In this document: positions 44,471 through 52,673 of the stretch, one piece after another
How positions within the stretch are numbered: position 1 is the stretch's first letter
How the letters are laid out: each line of letters opens with the position of its first letter
Assembly: GCA_021774575.1 (NCBI GenBank)
Contig: JAJFIX010000006.1
Span: 248,001-312,000, forward strand
From: Alphaproteobacteria bacterium
GTDB lineage: Bacteria > Pseudomonadota > Alphaproteobacteria > UBA6615
Length of the DNA stretch: 64,000 nucleotides
Direction of reading: 5' to 3'
Notes under the pieces: model-generated
Database searches by the model: none
Seen by the model: only the letters and a program-made list of their open reading frames with translations
Told to the model about the DNA's origin: nothing
Made by a program: the position numbers and the translations under genes

Positions 44471-45385
44471 GTGCCAGCCCAACCCACCCAACCGACCATC
44501 TATCAGATTGGCGCCGTCCCGCACGCGCCGGATCTGGGGCCGATATTCGACCGTTGGTCGCGCGCGACCGGACTTGGCGACGCTGAACGTCCCATTCTGG
44601 AACGCCTGGATATTTCGCCCAAAGAGGGTTGGCACGGTGTGGTGCGGTTTATGTCAGATAACGAGCCGGTCTGGGGGGCAATCATATTCGAACAAAAGAC
44701 CCGCATCTTGACCGAAGCCGGAGAGCATTTTTTCGAAATCACCCCCGATGCGCTGGCGACCGGGGAGATAAATGTCATTGTCGCCGGGCCCGACGGGCTG
44801 ATGGCCGCAAACCGGGGTATCGGAGCCGCTAACCAGGCGTTGGCACGGGCTGTCGGCCGAAATTATTGGCAACGCCATCCGGATGGTGAATTGGTCATTC
44901 TGGGTGGTGGCAGCCGCGCCGTTTGTTTTGCCCTTGCTGCCGCACGGTTGCTTCCCGGTGATCGGCCGGCGCGGATTGTGCTCGCCGAACATGATGATGT
45001 CGCCCTGGCGCCGGTGCGTACCGTGCTTGGCGATCACGGGATCGAATTGATTGACCTCAGCAAGGCCGGTCCGGCCGGGCTTCCGGGCCCGGCCCCGGAA
45101 TCCATCGTTATTAATGCCCCGCGACCAAACATTATGGCAGATGATCCGCTTATCGGAGCGAGTTATTCGTTTCCTAGAAATGGCGTCGTATGGGATCTCG
45201 ATTTGGCGCCAGGAACGGCGTTCACGCGATATGCCAAGGAACAGCAGGCGGATGCGGATTTTAGCCGCCCGCCGGGTCGACTGCATTACGATACGGCGCT
45301 GGAGTTGATTTTTTCGGAAATATTCCGGCTCAGCCCCGGTGCGATACCCGAATATGATGGCGGAGCTGAAAATAGTGACACGTAG
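44471..45385 (+). CDS. Shikimate dehydrogenase-like (AroE fold) protein lacking the catalytic Asp
   Basis: From GTG 44471 the product is 304 residues; the frame is open from 44162 but the upstream part overlaps the divergent phosphatase gene. The layout follows AroE: TIYQIGAVPHAPDLGPIFDRW at the start, GAIIFEQKTRIL with K76 at the catalytic Lys position, GEINVIV with N101, then a dinucleotide fold LVILGGGSRAVCFALAAARLL. The NTDG motif of true AroE is ANRG here, with R115 at the catalytic Asp position. It is therefore probably not a shikimate dehydrogenase. It overlaps the downstream MFS gene, so the two may share a substrate. Confidence 0.7.
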   Translation: MPAQPTQPTIYQIGAVPHAPDLGPIFDRWSRATGLGDAERPILERLDISPKEGWHGVVRFMSDNEPVWGAIIFEQKTRILTEAGEHFFEITPDALATGEINVIVAGPDGLMAANRGIGAANQALARAVGRNYWQRHPDGELVILGGGSRAVCFALAAARLLPGDRPARIVLAEHDDVALAPVRTVLGDHGIELIDLSKAGPAGLPGPAPESIVINAPRPNIMADDPLIGASYSFPRNGVVWDLDLAPGTAFTRYAKEQQADADFSRPPGRLHYDTALELIFSEIFRLSPGAIPEYDGGAENSDT

Positions 45386-46619
45386 TGCTCGGTGGATTGG
45401 CTTCGGCTTTATCCTTATTTTTTGCGGAAATTTCGGTCAGACCTTTTTTATTGGATTGTTTAGCGGCGAGTTGCGCGCTGCGTTCAATATCGGAAATCAG
45501 GATTTCGGCCTGCTCTATTCGACAGCGACGCTGGCCAGCGCGGTGCTGCTGATATGGACCGGGCCGCTGATTGACCGGGTCAATTTGGCGGCGTTTGTCG
45601 GCACGATCACCGTTGTTCTGGCAATTGGCATATTCACCATGGCTTCAGCGTCTCACGTGGTGATGGTCGGTGTCGCCATGTTTATGCTGCGCCATTGCGG
45701 GCAGGCACTGATGTTTCATGCCGGTCAGACAAGTATGGTCCGTTTCTTTAGGCCGGGCCAGCGCGGTTTTGCCCTGGCCCTTGCGGGAACGGGAATGTCG
45801 GTCGGGGAGGCCGGATTACCGAAAATCTCGGTAGAATTTATGGGCCATTTCGGGTGGCGCGTAACTTGGTTGGCCGCCGGTGTTTTTGTTGTTTTCATTG
45901 CTCTGCCGACTCTACTTACGCTGCTGAGAGGGTGGCGCTCGCATATCGTTGAAGATGAGCATGAGGAGGTGACCGAAGGTATTCAGTCCGGAATGGGCCG
46001 ATCCTGGACCCGGGCCGAGGCCGTCCGTGATCTTCGTTTCTATGGGGTGATGTCGCTGCTCTTTGGCTTTTCATTCATCATCACCGGGTTATTCATTCAT
46101 CAAGCCCATGTGGCCACCGCAAAGGGCTGGAGCCTCGATATCATCGCCAACACATTCATTCTCTACGCCGGTGCGTCCGTGGTAACCGGTTTGACTGTGG
46201 GCAGGCTGATAGATCGGCTCGGGGCGCATCGGGTTATGCCATTTTTTCCGCTGCCCCTGGCTGGAGCGATGGTTGTTCTGGCGCTCTCCAACGGTGGCTC
46301 GGCGGTTTATTTTTATATGATACTTGTCGGCAGTACGGTGGCGGCGGCAATGACCTTGATGACGGCGATCTGGGTAGAGTTTTACGGTACTCGGAATGTC
46401 GGCTCGATCCGGGCTCTGTCGATGGCATTGATCGTGCTGGCCAGCGCTTTGTCTCCGGTCATATTTGGTGCCGCCTTTGACCACGGTGTATCGGTGCCAA
46501 CCGTTGCCTGGGCATGTTTCGGTTATATGGTTGCCGCCGGCTGTTTTTGCACTCTCGTATTACGACGAACAACCGTCAGCCGCAAAGTGCGCTCAAAACG
46601 TAGCGCCGCAGGGCATTAG
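45375..46619 (+). CDS. Major facilitator superfamily transporter
   Basis: The product has about 414 residues and twelve predicted membrane segments, beginning MTRSARWIGFGFILIFCGNF. Features include GPLIDRVN after the second helix (MFS loop 2-3 type), MLRHCGQALMFHAGQTSMVRFF and TGLTVGRLIDRLGAHRVMPF in the second half. GTG 45375 has GGAG nine bases upstream; ATG 45354 and GTG 45339 are alternatives. It overlaps the AroE-like gene by 11 bp or more, which indicates coupling. The substrate is unknown; the loop signatures recall carboxylate transporters only weakly. Confidence 0.88.
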   Translation: MTRSARWIGFGFILIFCGNFGQTFFIGLFSGELRAAFNIGNQDFGLLYSTATLASAVLLIWTGPLIDRVNLAAFVGTITVVLAIGIFTMASASHVVMVGVAMFMLRHCGQALMFHAGQTSMVRFFRPGQRGFALALAGTGMSVGEAGLPKISVEFMGHFGWRVTWLAAGVFVVFIALPTLLTLLRGWRSHIVEDEHEEVTEGIQSGMGRSWTRAEAVRDLRFYGVMSLLFGFSFIITGLFIHQAHVATAKGWSLDIIANTFILYAGASVVTGLTVGRLIDRLGAHRVMPFFPLPLAGAMVVLALSNGGSAVYFYMILVGSTVAAAMTLMTAIWVEFYGTRNVGSIRALSMALIVLASALSPVIFGAAFDHGVSVPTVAWACFGYMVAAGCFCTLVLRRTTVSRKVRSKRSAAGH

Positions 46620-46839
46620 CCAAGGTTTGTCCGTTCTCCGGCCTGGCGCCGTCGATTTCGCTCACCAGCGCGTTCATGGAAAGACTTTGCCTCCGGGCAA
46701 GCCGGCCGAGTTCGCGCCAGAATACCGGCTCGAGGGTGACCGACGTTGAATGGCCGGAAATTTCGACCGATTTTTTAATCGGTCGAACCGACGCTTCAGT
46801 TAGGCGGTCGGCGAGGTCATGCTTTCGGGTTTCACCCAA
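46576..46839 (-). CDS. Ribbon-helix-helix domain protein
   Basis: The ~87-residue product has the core [39 protein letters not shown], a ribbon-helix-helix pattern of the type common in alphaproteobacteria (often a stand-alone RHH_4-like domain). A transcriptional regulatory role is inferred. No ATG or GTG fits; TTG 46839 inside the end of fumC is the likely start. Its 3' end overlaps the convergent MFS gene by 44 bp. Confidence 0.75.
   Translation of the reverse strand: MGETRKHDLADRLTEASVRPIKKSVEISGHSTSVTLEPVFWRELGRLARRQSLSMNALVSEIDGARPENGQTLANALRRYVLSALCG
46762..46787. repeat. Perfect 11-bp palindrome within the RHH gene, just after fumC
   Basis: TTCGACCGATT (46762-46772), TTTT, AATCGGTCGAA (46777-46787). 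It is 13 bp past the fumC stop on the minus strand and encodes part of [10 protein letters not shown] in the RHH protein. It could terminate fumC transcripts, although no T-run follows, or act as a protein binding site. Confidence 0.65.
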
Positions 46840-48197
46840 TTATCATATTCCTCGGTCGTTACCAGGCCGAGATCGACAGCGGCGGCCTTTAGGGTGGTGC
46901 CCTCGGCATGGGCCTTTTTGGCGATCTTGGCGGCATTGTCATAGCCGACATGGGGGTTGAGCGCGGTGACCAGCATCAGGCTTTCGTGTAGCAGAGTTTC
47001 GATGCGGGTCTTGTTGGCGGTAATGCCAACGACACAGCGATCGGTAAAGCTGCGGGCGGCATCTCCAAGAATGCGGGCGGACTGCAGAACATTATAGATA
47101 ATCACCGGCTTGAAAACATTGAGTTCAAAATGCCCGGACGCACCGGCAAAAGTGACAGTTGTATGGTTCCCCATCACCTGGGCCGCGACCATCGTCAGTG
47201 CTTCCGACTGGGTCGGGTTGATTTTACCCGGCATGATCGACGAGCCGGGCTCATTGGCCGGCAGGTCGAGCTCGCCAATGCCGCATCGCGGGCCCGAGCC
47301 CAGCAGGCGGATATCGTTGGCGACCTTCATTGCCGCCACCGCCGCGACATTCATCGCGCCGGAAATCGCAACCATTGCGTCGTGGGCCGCTAGGCCGGCG
47401 AACTTGTTTTCCATGGTCTTAAAGGGGTGACCGGTAAGGGTCGCTGCCTCTTCGGCAAATTTCTCGGCAAATCCAACTTTTGCGTTGAGCCCGGTACCGA
47501 CGGCGGTGCCGCCCTGAACAAGCTCATATAACGGGGGAAGGGTTGCTCTAATACCGGAAATAGCGGCCGAAATTTGGGCGGCGTAGCCGGAAAATTCCTG
47601 GCCCAGCGTCAGGGGCGTCGCGTCCTGCAAATGGGTTCGCCCGATTTTTACAATATCGCCGAAGTCGGTTGATTTGGCGGCGAGCGCGGTTTCAAGATGC
47701 TCCAATCCCGGAATTAGTCGATCGGCGACTTCCAGGGCGGCGGCAATGTGCATGGCGGTCGGAAACGTGTCGTTTGATGATTGGCCGCGATTGCAATGAT
47801 CGTTGGGGTGAACCGGCGTCTTGTCGCCAGGCTTTCCGCCGAGAATTTCATTGGCCCGATTGGCAATAACCTCGTTGGCATTCATGTTTGATTGCGTGCC
47901 CGAACCGGTCTGCCAGACCACTAGCGGAAACTCGCCATCGTGTTTTCCCTCGATCACCTCGGTTGCGGCGGCGATGATCGCGTCGGCGACTATATCGTCC
48001 AACTCGCCAAGGGCTTTATTGGCCCGGGCGGCGGCGCTTTTTTGTATGCCGAGGGCGCGGACCAGGGCCAGCGGCATGGTCTCGCCGCCGATGGGGAAAT
48101 TCTCGATTGAACGCTGGGTTTGTGCGCCCCAATATTTATCGACAGCGACGGCAACGTCACCCATCGTATCGGATTCAATTCTTTTCTCGGCGGACAT
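46800..48197 (-). CDS. fumC: Class II fumarate hydratase
   Basis: FumC interconverts fumarate and malate in the TCA cycle without an Fe-S cluster. From ATG 48197 (AAGGA seven bases upstream) the product is 465 residues, the normal size; TTG 48224 is a weaker start. Signatures are [76 protein letters not shown] and the catalytic loop [20 protein letters not shown]. It is intact. Confidence 0.97.
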   Translation of the reverse strand: MSAEKRIESDTMGDVAVAVDKYWGAQTQRSIENFPIGGETMPLALVRALGIQKSAAARANKALGELDDIVADAIIAAATEVIEGKHDGEFPLVVWQTGSGTQSNMNANEVIANRANEILGGKPGDKTPVHPNDHCNRGQSSNDTFPTAMHIAAALEVADRLIPGLEHLETALAAKSTDFGDIVKIGRTHLQDATPLTLGQEFSGYAAQISAAISGIRATLPPLYELVQGGTAVGTGLNAKVGFAEKFAEEAATLTGHPFKTMENKFAGLAAHDAMVAISGAMNVAAVAAMKVANDIRLLGSGPRCGIGELDLPANEPGSSIMPGKINPTQSEALTMVAAQVMGNHTTVTFAGASGHFELNVFKPVIIYNVLQSARILGDAARSFTDRCVVGITANKTRIETLLHESLMLVTALNPHVGYDNAAKIAKKAHAEGTTLKAAAVDLGLVTTEEYDNWVKPESMTSPTA

Positions 48198-48269
48198 GCG
48201 GATTTCCTTTGTTTTCGCAGCCAATGTTTGGCGGATCGGATATCACCCGGAAGCGCGAGGGTAAAGCTG

Positions 48270-48644
48270 CTATTTGCCGCGGTTCTTCTTCGGCCGTTTT
48301 TTTGCCGCCGCCCGTTTTGCCGCGCCAATGCCAAGCGCCGCCCATGGCGCGAGTTCACCCGCCGATTCGAGCGCATCGGACGGTGCCTCATAATAAGATA
48401 GAGATCCCGCCTTCCCCTTAGAGGAAAAAGCGAAAGCTTCCATATTTTCAGCCTCGAAAGCGGGCCGGTTTTGGTCATCGACTTTGATATAGAGCGTATC
48501 TCGGGCGATAAGCGCAAACATCAAATCGTCGGCAAAGATACCGTAACCACCAAACATAGAGCGCTGGCGAACCGTGCCAATTTCCGGCTCGGCCGCGCCA
48601 AGCAGCTCCATGATATAGGTACAAAACTCAGTCGGTGGTGGCAC
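48270..48644 (-). CDS. TfoX N-terminal domain protein
   Basis: The 124-residue product has the TfoX-N core VRQRSMFGGYGIFADDLMFALIARDTLYIKVDD and ends in a Lys-rich tail (AAAKKRPKKNRGK). TfoX/Sxy controls competence in gammaproteobacteria, but stand-alone TfoX-N proteins are widespread and mostly uncharacterised. GTG 48644 is the annotated start; ATG 48611 is an alternative. It lies 11 bp downstream of the first P460-like gene, probably in its operon. Confidence 0.88.
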   Translation of the reverse strand: MPPPTEFCTYIMELLGAAEPEIGTVRQRSMFGGYGIFADDLMFALIARDTLYIKVDDQNRPAFEAENMEAFAFSSKGKAGSLSYYEAPSDALESAGELAPWAALGIGAAKRAAAKKRPKKNRGK

Positions 48645-48655
48645 AGACGGAGCGC

Positions 48656-49270
48656 CTAATTGGTGAATACATAATCCTCACCTGGAGCATTCACATGGCA
48701 GCCGATGCAGCCGGCCCCGGCCTCTACATTGCCGACCCGGCCGGCGAGTTGCATGTCTGCGCCGTTCTTATCGAGGGAACCGTCGGGCAGATATTTTGCC
48801 CAGAACCAGTTTCCGTGGCCGTCGTCATATCCGGCCTCACGTTGAAACATGATTGTGACGGCGGTAAGGTAAGTATCGGGATCGGCGGATACTTGGTCTG
48901 CGGTGATGGTCTCGCCTTCCGGTGCAGCGAAGTTTTTCTTGATGATCAAAGTGCCGCTATGGCCGGAAATATCGGCGTCCAGCGTGACGGTCTCCAATAA
49001 CTGCCCGTGCGGCATGCTGCCGGGATAGGCGTTCGAAACCGAGGCGCCGGGCCCGGCAAGCTGGTTGGCAGTCAAATAGGTCCACGCCGCGGACGCATCT
49101 TCAATATCAACCGGACCGCCAAAAGGTGGCGCGGCAGCGGCGGTATCGGGCGTATCTCCTGGGGTAGCCACAACAGGCGATGTCTGATCGTCTTCACGCG
49201 TTAGCAAATAGGCGGCACCAGCCGCGACGATCAATATTGCGGCGACGACCGTTATTTTACCTTTGCCCAT
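48656..49270 (-). CDS. Cytochrome P460-like haem protein 1
   Basis: The 204-residue product from ATG 49270 (GAGGG upstream; a GTG at 49276 is weaker) has an N-terminal membrane anchor (ITVVAAILIVAAGAAYLL), an Ala/Pro/Thr-rich linker and a domain with SMPHGQLLE, LIIKKNFAAPEG, GNWFWAKYLPDGS and the haem-c motif CIGCH (188-192) followed by DYVF. This order matches cytochrome P460 / cytochrome c'-beta proteins of the periplasm, known for hydroxylamine or NO chemistry. The Lys that crosslinks haem in true P460 cannot be assigned by eye, so the activity is open. Confidence 0.85.
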   Translation of the reverse strand: MGKGKITVVAAILIVAAGAAYLLTREDDQTSPVVATPGDTPDTAAAAPPFGGPVDIEDASAAWTYLTANQLAGPGASVSNAYPGSMPHGQLLETVTLDADISGHSGTLIIKKNFAAPEGETITADQVSADPDTYLTAVTIMFQREAGYDDGHGNWFWAKYLPDGSLDKNGADMQLAGRVGNVEAGAGCIGCHVNAPGEDYVFTN

Positions 49271-49350
49271 ACTCACATCCCTCTCGTCAATGGAAGCTAC
49301 AGGGCACGACTATTTCAAATAAGCTGAGTCGCTGGAAATATTTATTGCGA

Positions 49351-49385
49351 CGCAAAAATAAAGGCGGCCCGTAGGAGCCGCCTTT
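49351..49385 (-). terminator. Rho-independent terminator after P460-like gene 2
   Basis: On the minus strand AAAGGCGGC, a loop of 8 bases and GCCGCCTTT are followed by a T-rich run (plus-strand A's at 49354-49360). It lies just after the stop of the 49408-50094 gene and separates it from its paralogue. Confidence 0.88.
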
Positions 49386-49407
49386 ACCATGAAATATTAA
49401 ACAGTGC

Positions 49408-50094
49408 CTAGTTGGTTGCGACCGGCCCCAATAGGCGGTCGTGGCTGAAAACATAATCGCCACCGGGGGCAGCTACATGACAGGCGATGCATCCCTCGTC
49501 GGCGCCTTTGGCGACCCGGCCAGCCAGCGACATGCCCATCGGATTGGTCATGACGGTTCCTTCGGGGCCATATTTTGCCCAGAACCAATCCATATTATCG
49601 GGGTCATAGCCGCGTTCGCGTTGGAACATGATGGTTACCGCGTCCAGATATCGATCGGGATCGTTGGCGACCATTTCAGCCGTAATTCTATCGTCTCCGC
49701 CAGAACCCATATAGTTCTTCTTGATAATCAGCATGCCTTCGTGACCGTCGATGCGCGCATGTGAGGTGACAATTTCCAATAATTCGCCGTGGGGCATTGA
49801 GCCCTGATAGGGGTAGGTGACAATCGCATCGGGTCCGACGAAAAGGTCCCCGTCCATGGCGTTCCAGACAAGGGCGGCATAGGTAACCGAAGACGCCGTG
49901 CCGAAAGGCGCGCCTTGACCTTCATCTTGGTCGACCCGACTGACTTGGCTGGTCGGCACAACTGTACGGTCAGGGCCGCTATCACGGGTGAATAAGCCGC
50001 CGATTGACTCCGAAACACCGCCGCCACCCTGGCAAGCTGTCATGGTGATTGCGAGAACGGCTGCACCGGCAAATTTTGCCAAAAAGCTATTCAT
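49408..50094 (-). CDS. Cytochrome P460-like haem lipoprotein 2
   Basis: The 228-residue product has a lipoprotein signal with C21 in TMTACQGG, then a linker, then the same domain as its neighbour: SMPHGELLEIVT, LIIKKNYMG, MDWFWAKYGPEG and CIACH (202-206) followed by DYVF. It is a tandem paralogue of the 48656-49270 gene but membrane-anchored by lipid. GAGGAG precedes ATG 50094. A terminator separates the two genes, so they may be expressed independently. Confidence 0.87.
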   Translation of the reverse strand: MNSFLAKFAGAAVLAITMTACQGGGGVSESIGGLFTRDSGPDRTVVPTSQVSRVDQDEGQGAPFGTASSVTYAALVWNAMDGDLFVGPDAIVTYPYQGSMPHGELLEIVTSHARIDGHEGMLIIKKNYMGSGGDDRITAEMVANDPDRYLDAVTIMFQRERGYDPDNMDWFWAKYGPEGTVMTNPMGMSLAGRVAKGADEGCIACHVAAPGGDYVFSHDRLLGPVATN

Positions 50095-50284
50095 GTCTGA
50101 AACTCCTCAAAAAATGTCCTGGCGCGACCGACCTTAATTCGTAGCTTAAAATGCCATCACGCGACCCATGTCTCGATCCAAGTATAAGAGCTTCAATTAT
50201 ACGAATTTTAGCAGTGGGCCATACCTCTAAAGGGTGATGTCACGAAATACTGAACCGGCGTCATTTAAGCGTCGGTCTTAGATC

Positions 50285-50857
50285 TCATTTCTTTTTGCGA
50301 AATTGATCGAGGGTGACAACTTCTGCTGACTGGCTTGGCGATTGAGGATCTGCTTGGCCGTCCTGCTCGCCCTCAGTCTTTTGTGCAAGCTGCGCGATGT
50401 CGGTTTCGCCATCTTCAACCGGCTCGGAGCCGGCATCAATCGACTCGGAGCCGTCTGGTTCCGCGCCGGCGATGGATAAATTTGGCGCAGAGCGTCCAAA
50501 TTGTAAGCCGAATTTAACCGAAGGATCAACGAAACCGGTCAACGCGTCATATGGAATATAAAGCTCAGTTGGCGTGTTATTGAAACTCAGCATGACCGAA
50601 AAAGCGGTCTCCTCAACTTCCAAGTTCCAGTATTGGTGTTGTAGGATGATCGTCATTTCTTCGGGAAATTGCTCGCGCAGGAAATCCGGCACATCGACGC
50701 CGTCGGCAGTGGTTTGGAAGGTAATATAAAAATGATGTGCGCCGGGCAGGCCGTTTTCGACCACAGCCGATAACGCTTGGCGAACGACCGACCGCAGCGC
50801 GACTTCCATCATCGCGTCGAAATCCAAACTGTCGTCAGTCGTCTTTTCGCCGGTCAT
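50285..50857 (-). CDS. sspB: SspB-family ClpXP adaptor (SspB-alpha)
   Basis: SspB binds the ssrA tag and ClpX and delivers tagged proteins for degradation. The 190-residue product has the fold signatures LPGAHHFYITFQT, VDVPDFLREQFPEEMTIILQHQYWNLEV, FSVMLSFNNTPTELYIPYDALTGFVDPSVKFGLQF, then a long acidic linker and the ClpX-binding tail VVTLDQFRKKK. It lies directly downstream of the tmRNA gene on the same strand. Confidence 0.94.
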   Translation of the reverse strand: MTGEKTTDDSLDFDAMMEVALRSVVRQALSAVVENGLPGAHHFYITFQTTADGVDVPDFLREQFPEEMTIILQHQYWNLEVEETAFSVMLSFNNTPTELYIPYDALTGFVDPSVKFGLQFGRSAPNLSIAGAEPDGSESIDAGSEPVEDGETDIAQLAQKTEGEQDGQADPQSPSQSAEVVTLDQFRKKK

Positions 50858-51025
50858 GGCGCACCAATTCCCCTCATGAGTTCAAGGATGGAGGTTAGCA
50901 GGCTAGGCCTGTTAATATAGGTTTTTCTGCCTAGAAATTGTTAACAGTTCGCAACTTTTCGTCTATCCGTTTCCAGCCAGCCGCTTCCAGCCAGACAAAT
51001 TAGAGGACGAGGTGGTGTTATTAGT

Positions 51026-51343
51026 GGGGGGCTTCTGTTGCCCGGTGCCCCCCGAACCGCGCTTGTCTCTGCTGTTTAGGCAGCTACAGCGAAGGTTTCA
51101 ACATTGTCGTTGGCACCTATAATTTGGCCCGATAACGGCGGTACCATGCCGAGCGAAAGTTAGACCTTTACACGCGCGTCGATCCTATATCGCCCCCTAA
51201 TGTCCTCTTTTTTCTGCCCGACTCAAACATCGCTGATGTAAAAGTCCGGCAGCAAAAAGTTCTGGTGGAGGCGCCGGGTACTGCCCCCGGGTCCGCATCG
51301 TTTATTACGAAAAACGTTTATCGCCATAGTCGGTTGCCCGACG
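51026..51343 (-). ncRNA. ssrA: Permuted two-piece tmRNA (ssrA)
   Basis: tmRNA rescues stalled ribosomes. On the minus strand the acceptor piece ends in CGCCTCC-A-CCA at 51263, with T-stem CCGGG/CCCGG. The coding piece starts GGGGGCG at 51197; these 7-nt ends pair to form an acceptor stem with a G3-U70 pair, the alanine identity element. Downstream the tag frame (51114-51076) reads ANDNVETFAVAA-stop, preceded by TAGGT in place of the usual TAGTC resume context. The stop lies in a hairpin (GCTGT/ACAGC), and a GGGGGGC/GCCCCCC stem ends the region. Gene order acceptor-then-coding is the alphaproteobacterial permuted form. The outer 5' end (51343) is approximate. Confidence 0.93.
51076..51114 (-). 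other. tmRNA proteolysis-tag reading frame
   Basis: The resume codon GCC is at 51114-51112 and the TAA stop at 51078-51076. The encoded tag is ANDNVETFAVAA, so stalled proteins would receive (A)ANDNVETFAVAA. AVAA is the ClpX-recognised end; the ANDN part matches the start of other alphaproteobacterial tags bound by SspB. Confidence 0.93.
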
Positions 51344-51436
51344 TCGATAACATAGGGGTTTCCGAGCCTCATTTAAAGGCCTAGAAATTTCTCGAGATTT
51401 GGGCGGCGCTGTATATGAAATGAAGGGGTCACGAGA

Positions 51437-52423
51437 ATGAGTGCGGAGTCAGCTAATTTGTCCAATGATGGGGTGGGCGGCAGAGAAAAAGAGCTGACTG
51501 GCGAACGGGTACGCGAAATTGCCGAATTACGGTCGCAAAAAAGCGAAACCCGCCGCAATACGGTGGCCGGGCTCGAGGACATACTCTACGAGCCCGCGCA
51601 TGTGCTTGATCACGGATTTGTCCGTGCCGTCGATTATATGGGAGACGATTCGGCGATTGTTCAAGCCGCCCGGGTTTCCTATGGAACAGGCACCAAAAAG
51701 GTCTCAGAAGATCGCGGTCTGATCCGCTATCTGATGCGCCATCGACACACGACACCGTTCGAGATGTGTGAAATCAAGTTTCATGTGAAATTGCCGGTTT
51801 TCGTCGCCCGGCAGTGGATCAGGCATCGGACTGCCAATGTGAACGAATATTCGGCCCGATATTCAATTCTAGAAGACGAGTTTTATATTCCGGACCAGGC
51901 TCACCTAGCCGCCCAATCCACGTCAAATCATCAGGGGCGAGGCGAGGTGCTGGAGGGTGCGGAAGCTGCTAAAATTCTAGATATTTTGCGGGGTGACGCG
52001 GTAAACGCGTACGGGCATTACCAGGAAATGCTCAATGAAACGGCCGATGGAGAGCCGATTGTCCCGTCACGCGATGGGCTGGCCCGAGAACTTGCCCGGA
52101 TCAATCTGCCGGTCAATATATATACGCAATGGTACTGGAAGATCGACCTGCACAATCTATTCCATTTCTTGTCGCTGCGGGCCGACCCCCATGCCCAATA
52201 TGAAATTCGCGTGTACGCCGATGCGATGGCCGAAATGGTCAAGCGCTGGGTCCCCCACGCCTTCGAGGCCTTCGAGGATTACCGGCTCGGCAGTGCCTAC
52301 CTGTCGCGGGGCGGACTTGACGTTGTGCGACGCATGCTTGACGGCGAAGCCGTCACCCAGGAAAAAAGCACGCTTTCGGGTCGAGAATGGCGGGAGTTGA
52401 TGGAGGTATTGGGGCGGAAATGA
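51437..52423 (+). CDS. thyX: Flavin-dependent thymidylate synthase ThyX
   Basis: ThyX makes dTMP from dUMP using methylenetetrahydrofolate and FAD. The 328-residue product has [20 protein letters not shown], the ThyX motif [15 protein letters not shown], and C-terminal [20 protein letters not shown]. The first ~45 residues are a polar extension. AAGGGG lies upstream of ATG 51437. It is divergent from ssrA. The stop overlaps a long inverted repeat. Confidence 0.96.
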   Translation: MSAESANLSNDGVGGREKELTGERVREIAELRSQKSETRRNTVAGLEDILYEPAHVLDHGFVRAVDYMGDDSAIVQAARVSYGTGTKKVSEDRGLIRYLMRHRHTTPFEMCEIKFHVKLPVFVARQWIRHRTANVNEYSARYSILEDEFYIPDQAHLAAQSTSNHQGRGEVLEGAEAAKILDILRGDAVNAYGHYQEMLNETADGEPIVPSRDGLARELARINLPVNIYTQWYWKIDLHNLFHFLSLRADPHAQYEIRVYADAMAEMVKRWVPHAFEAFEDYRLGSAYLSRGGLDVVRRMLDGEAVTQEKSTLSGREWRELMEVLGRK

Positions 52424-52495
52424 CCGTCGGGTCGTTCCCAAGAGAGTGAAGAGATCCCCAGCCTGCGGGGAGGCTGGTTCGTCGCCCCGACGGTC
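52422..52495. repeat. Inverted repeat overlapping the thyX stop
   Basis: GACCGTCGGG (52422-52431) and CCCGACGGTC (52486-52495) form a perfect 10-bp stem that begins within the TGA of thyX. Inside it CAGCCT (52459-52464) and AGGCTG (52471-52476) form a second hairpin. No T-run follows, so it is not a classic terminator. The gap beyond it (to 52673) shows no gene. Confidence 0.6.
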
Positions 52496-52673
52496 CTCCG
52501 TTCGGAATGCCCAAACCAAACGGTTACGTATGCAAGTTACGCGAGCTAGGAGCGTCCGCCTATGGGAGGCTATCCATTGCTGGAATCAAACCCCACGCCC
52601 AACTTTAGTATGATGCGTATCGGAGAAAACACACGTCACTTGTATTCAACAAAACGAGAGCGAGCCGGGTTGT

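Noticed and set aside
52590-52620. GGAATCAAACCCC resembling a tRNA T-arm on the minus strand
   Set aside because: No matching acceptor or anticodon stems were found at the right distances.
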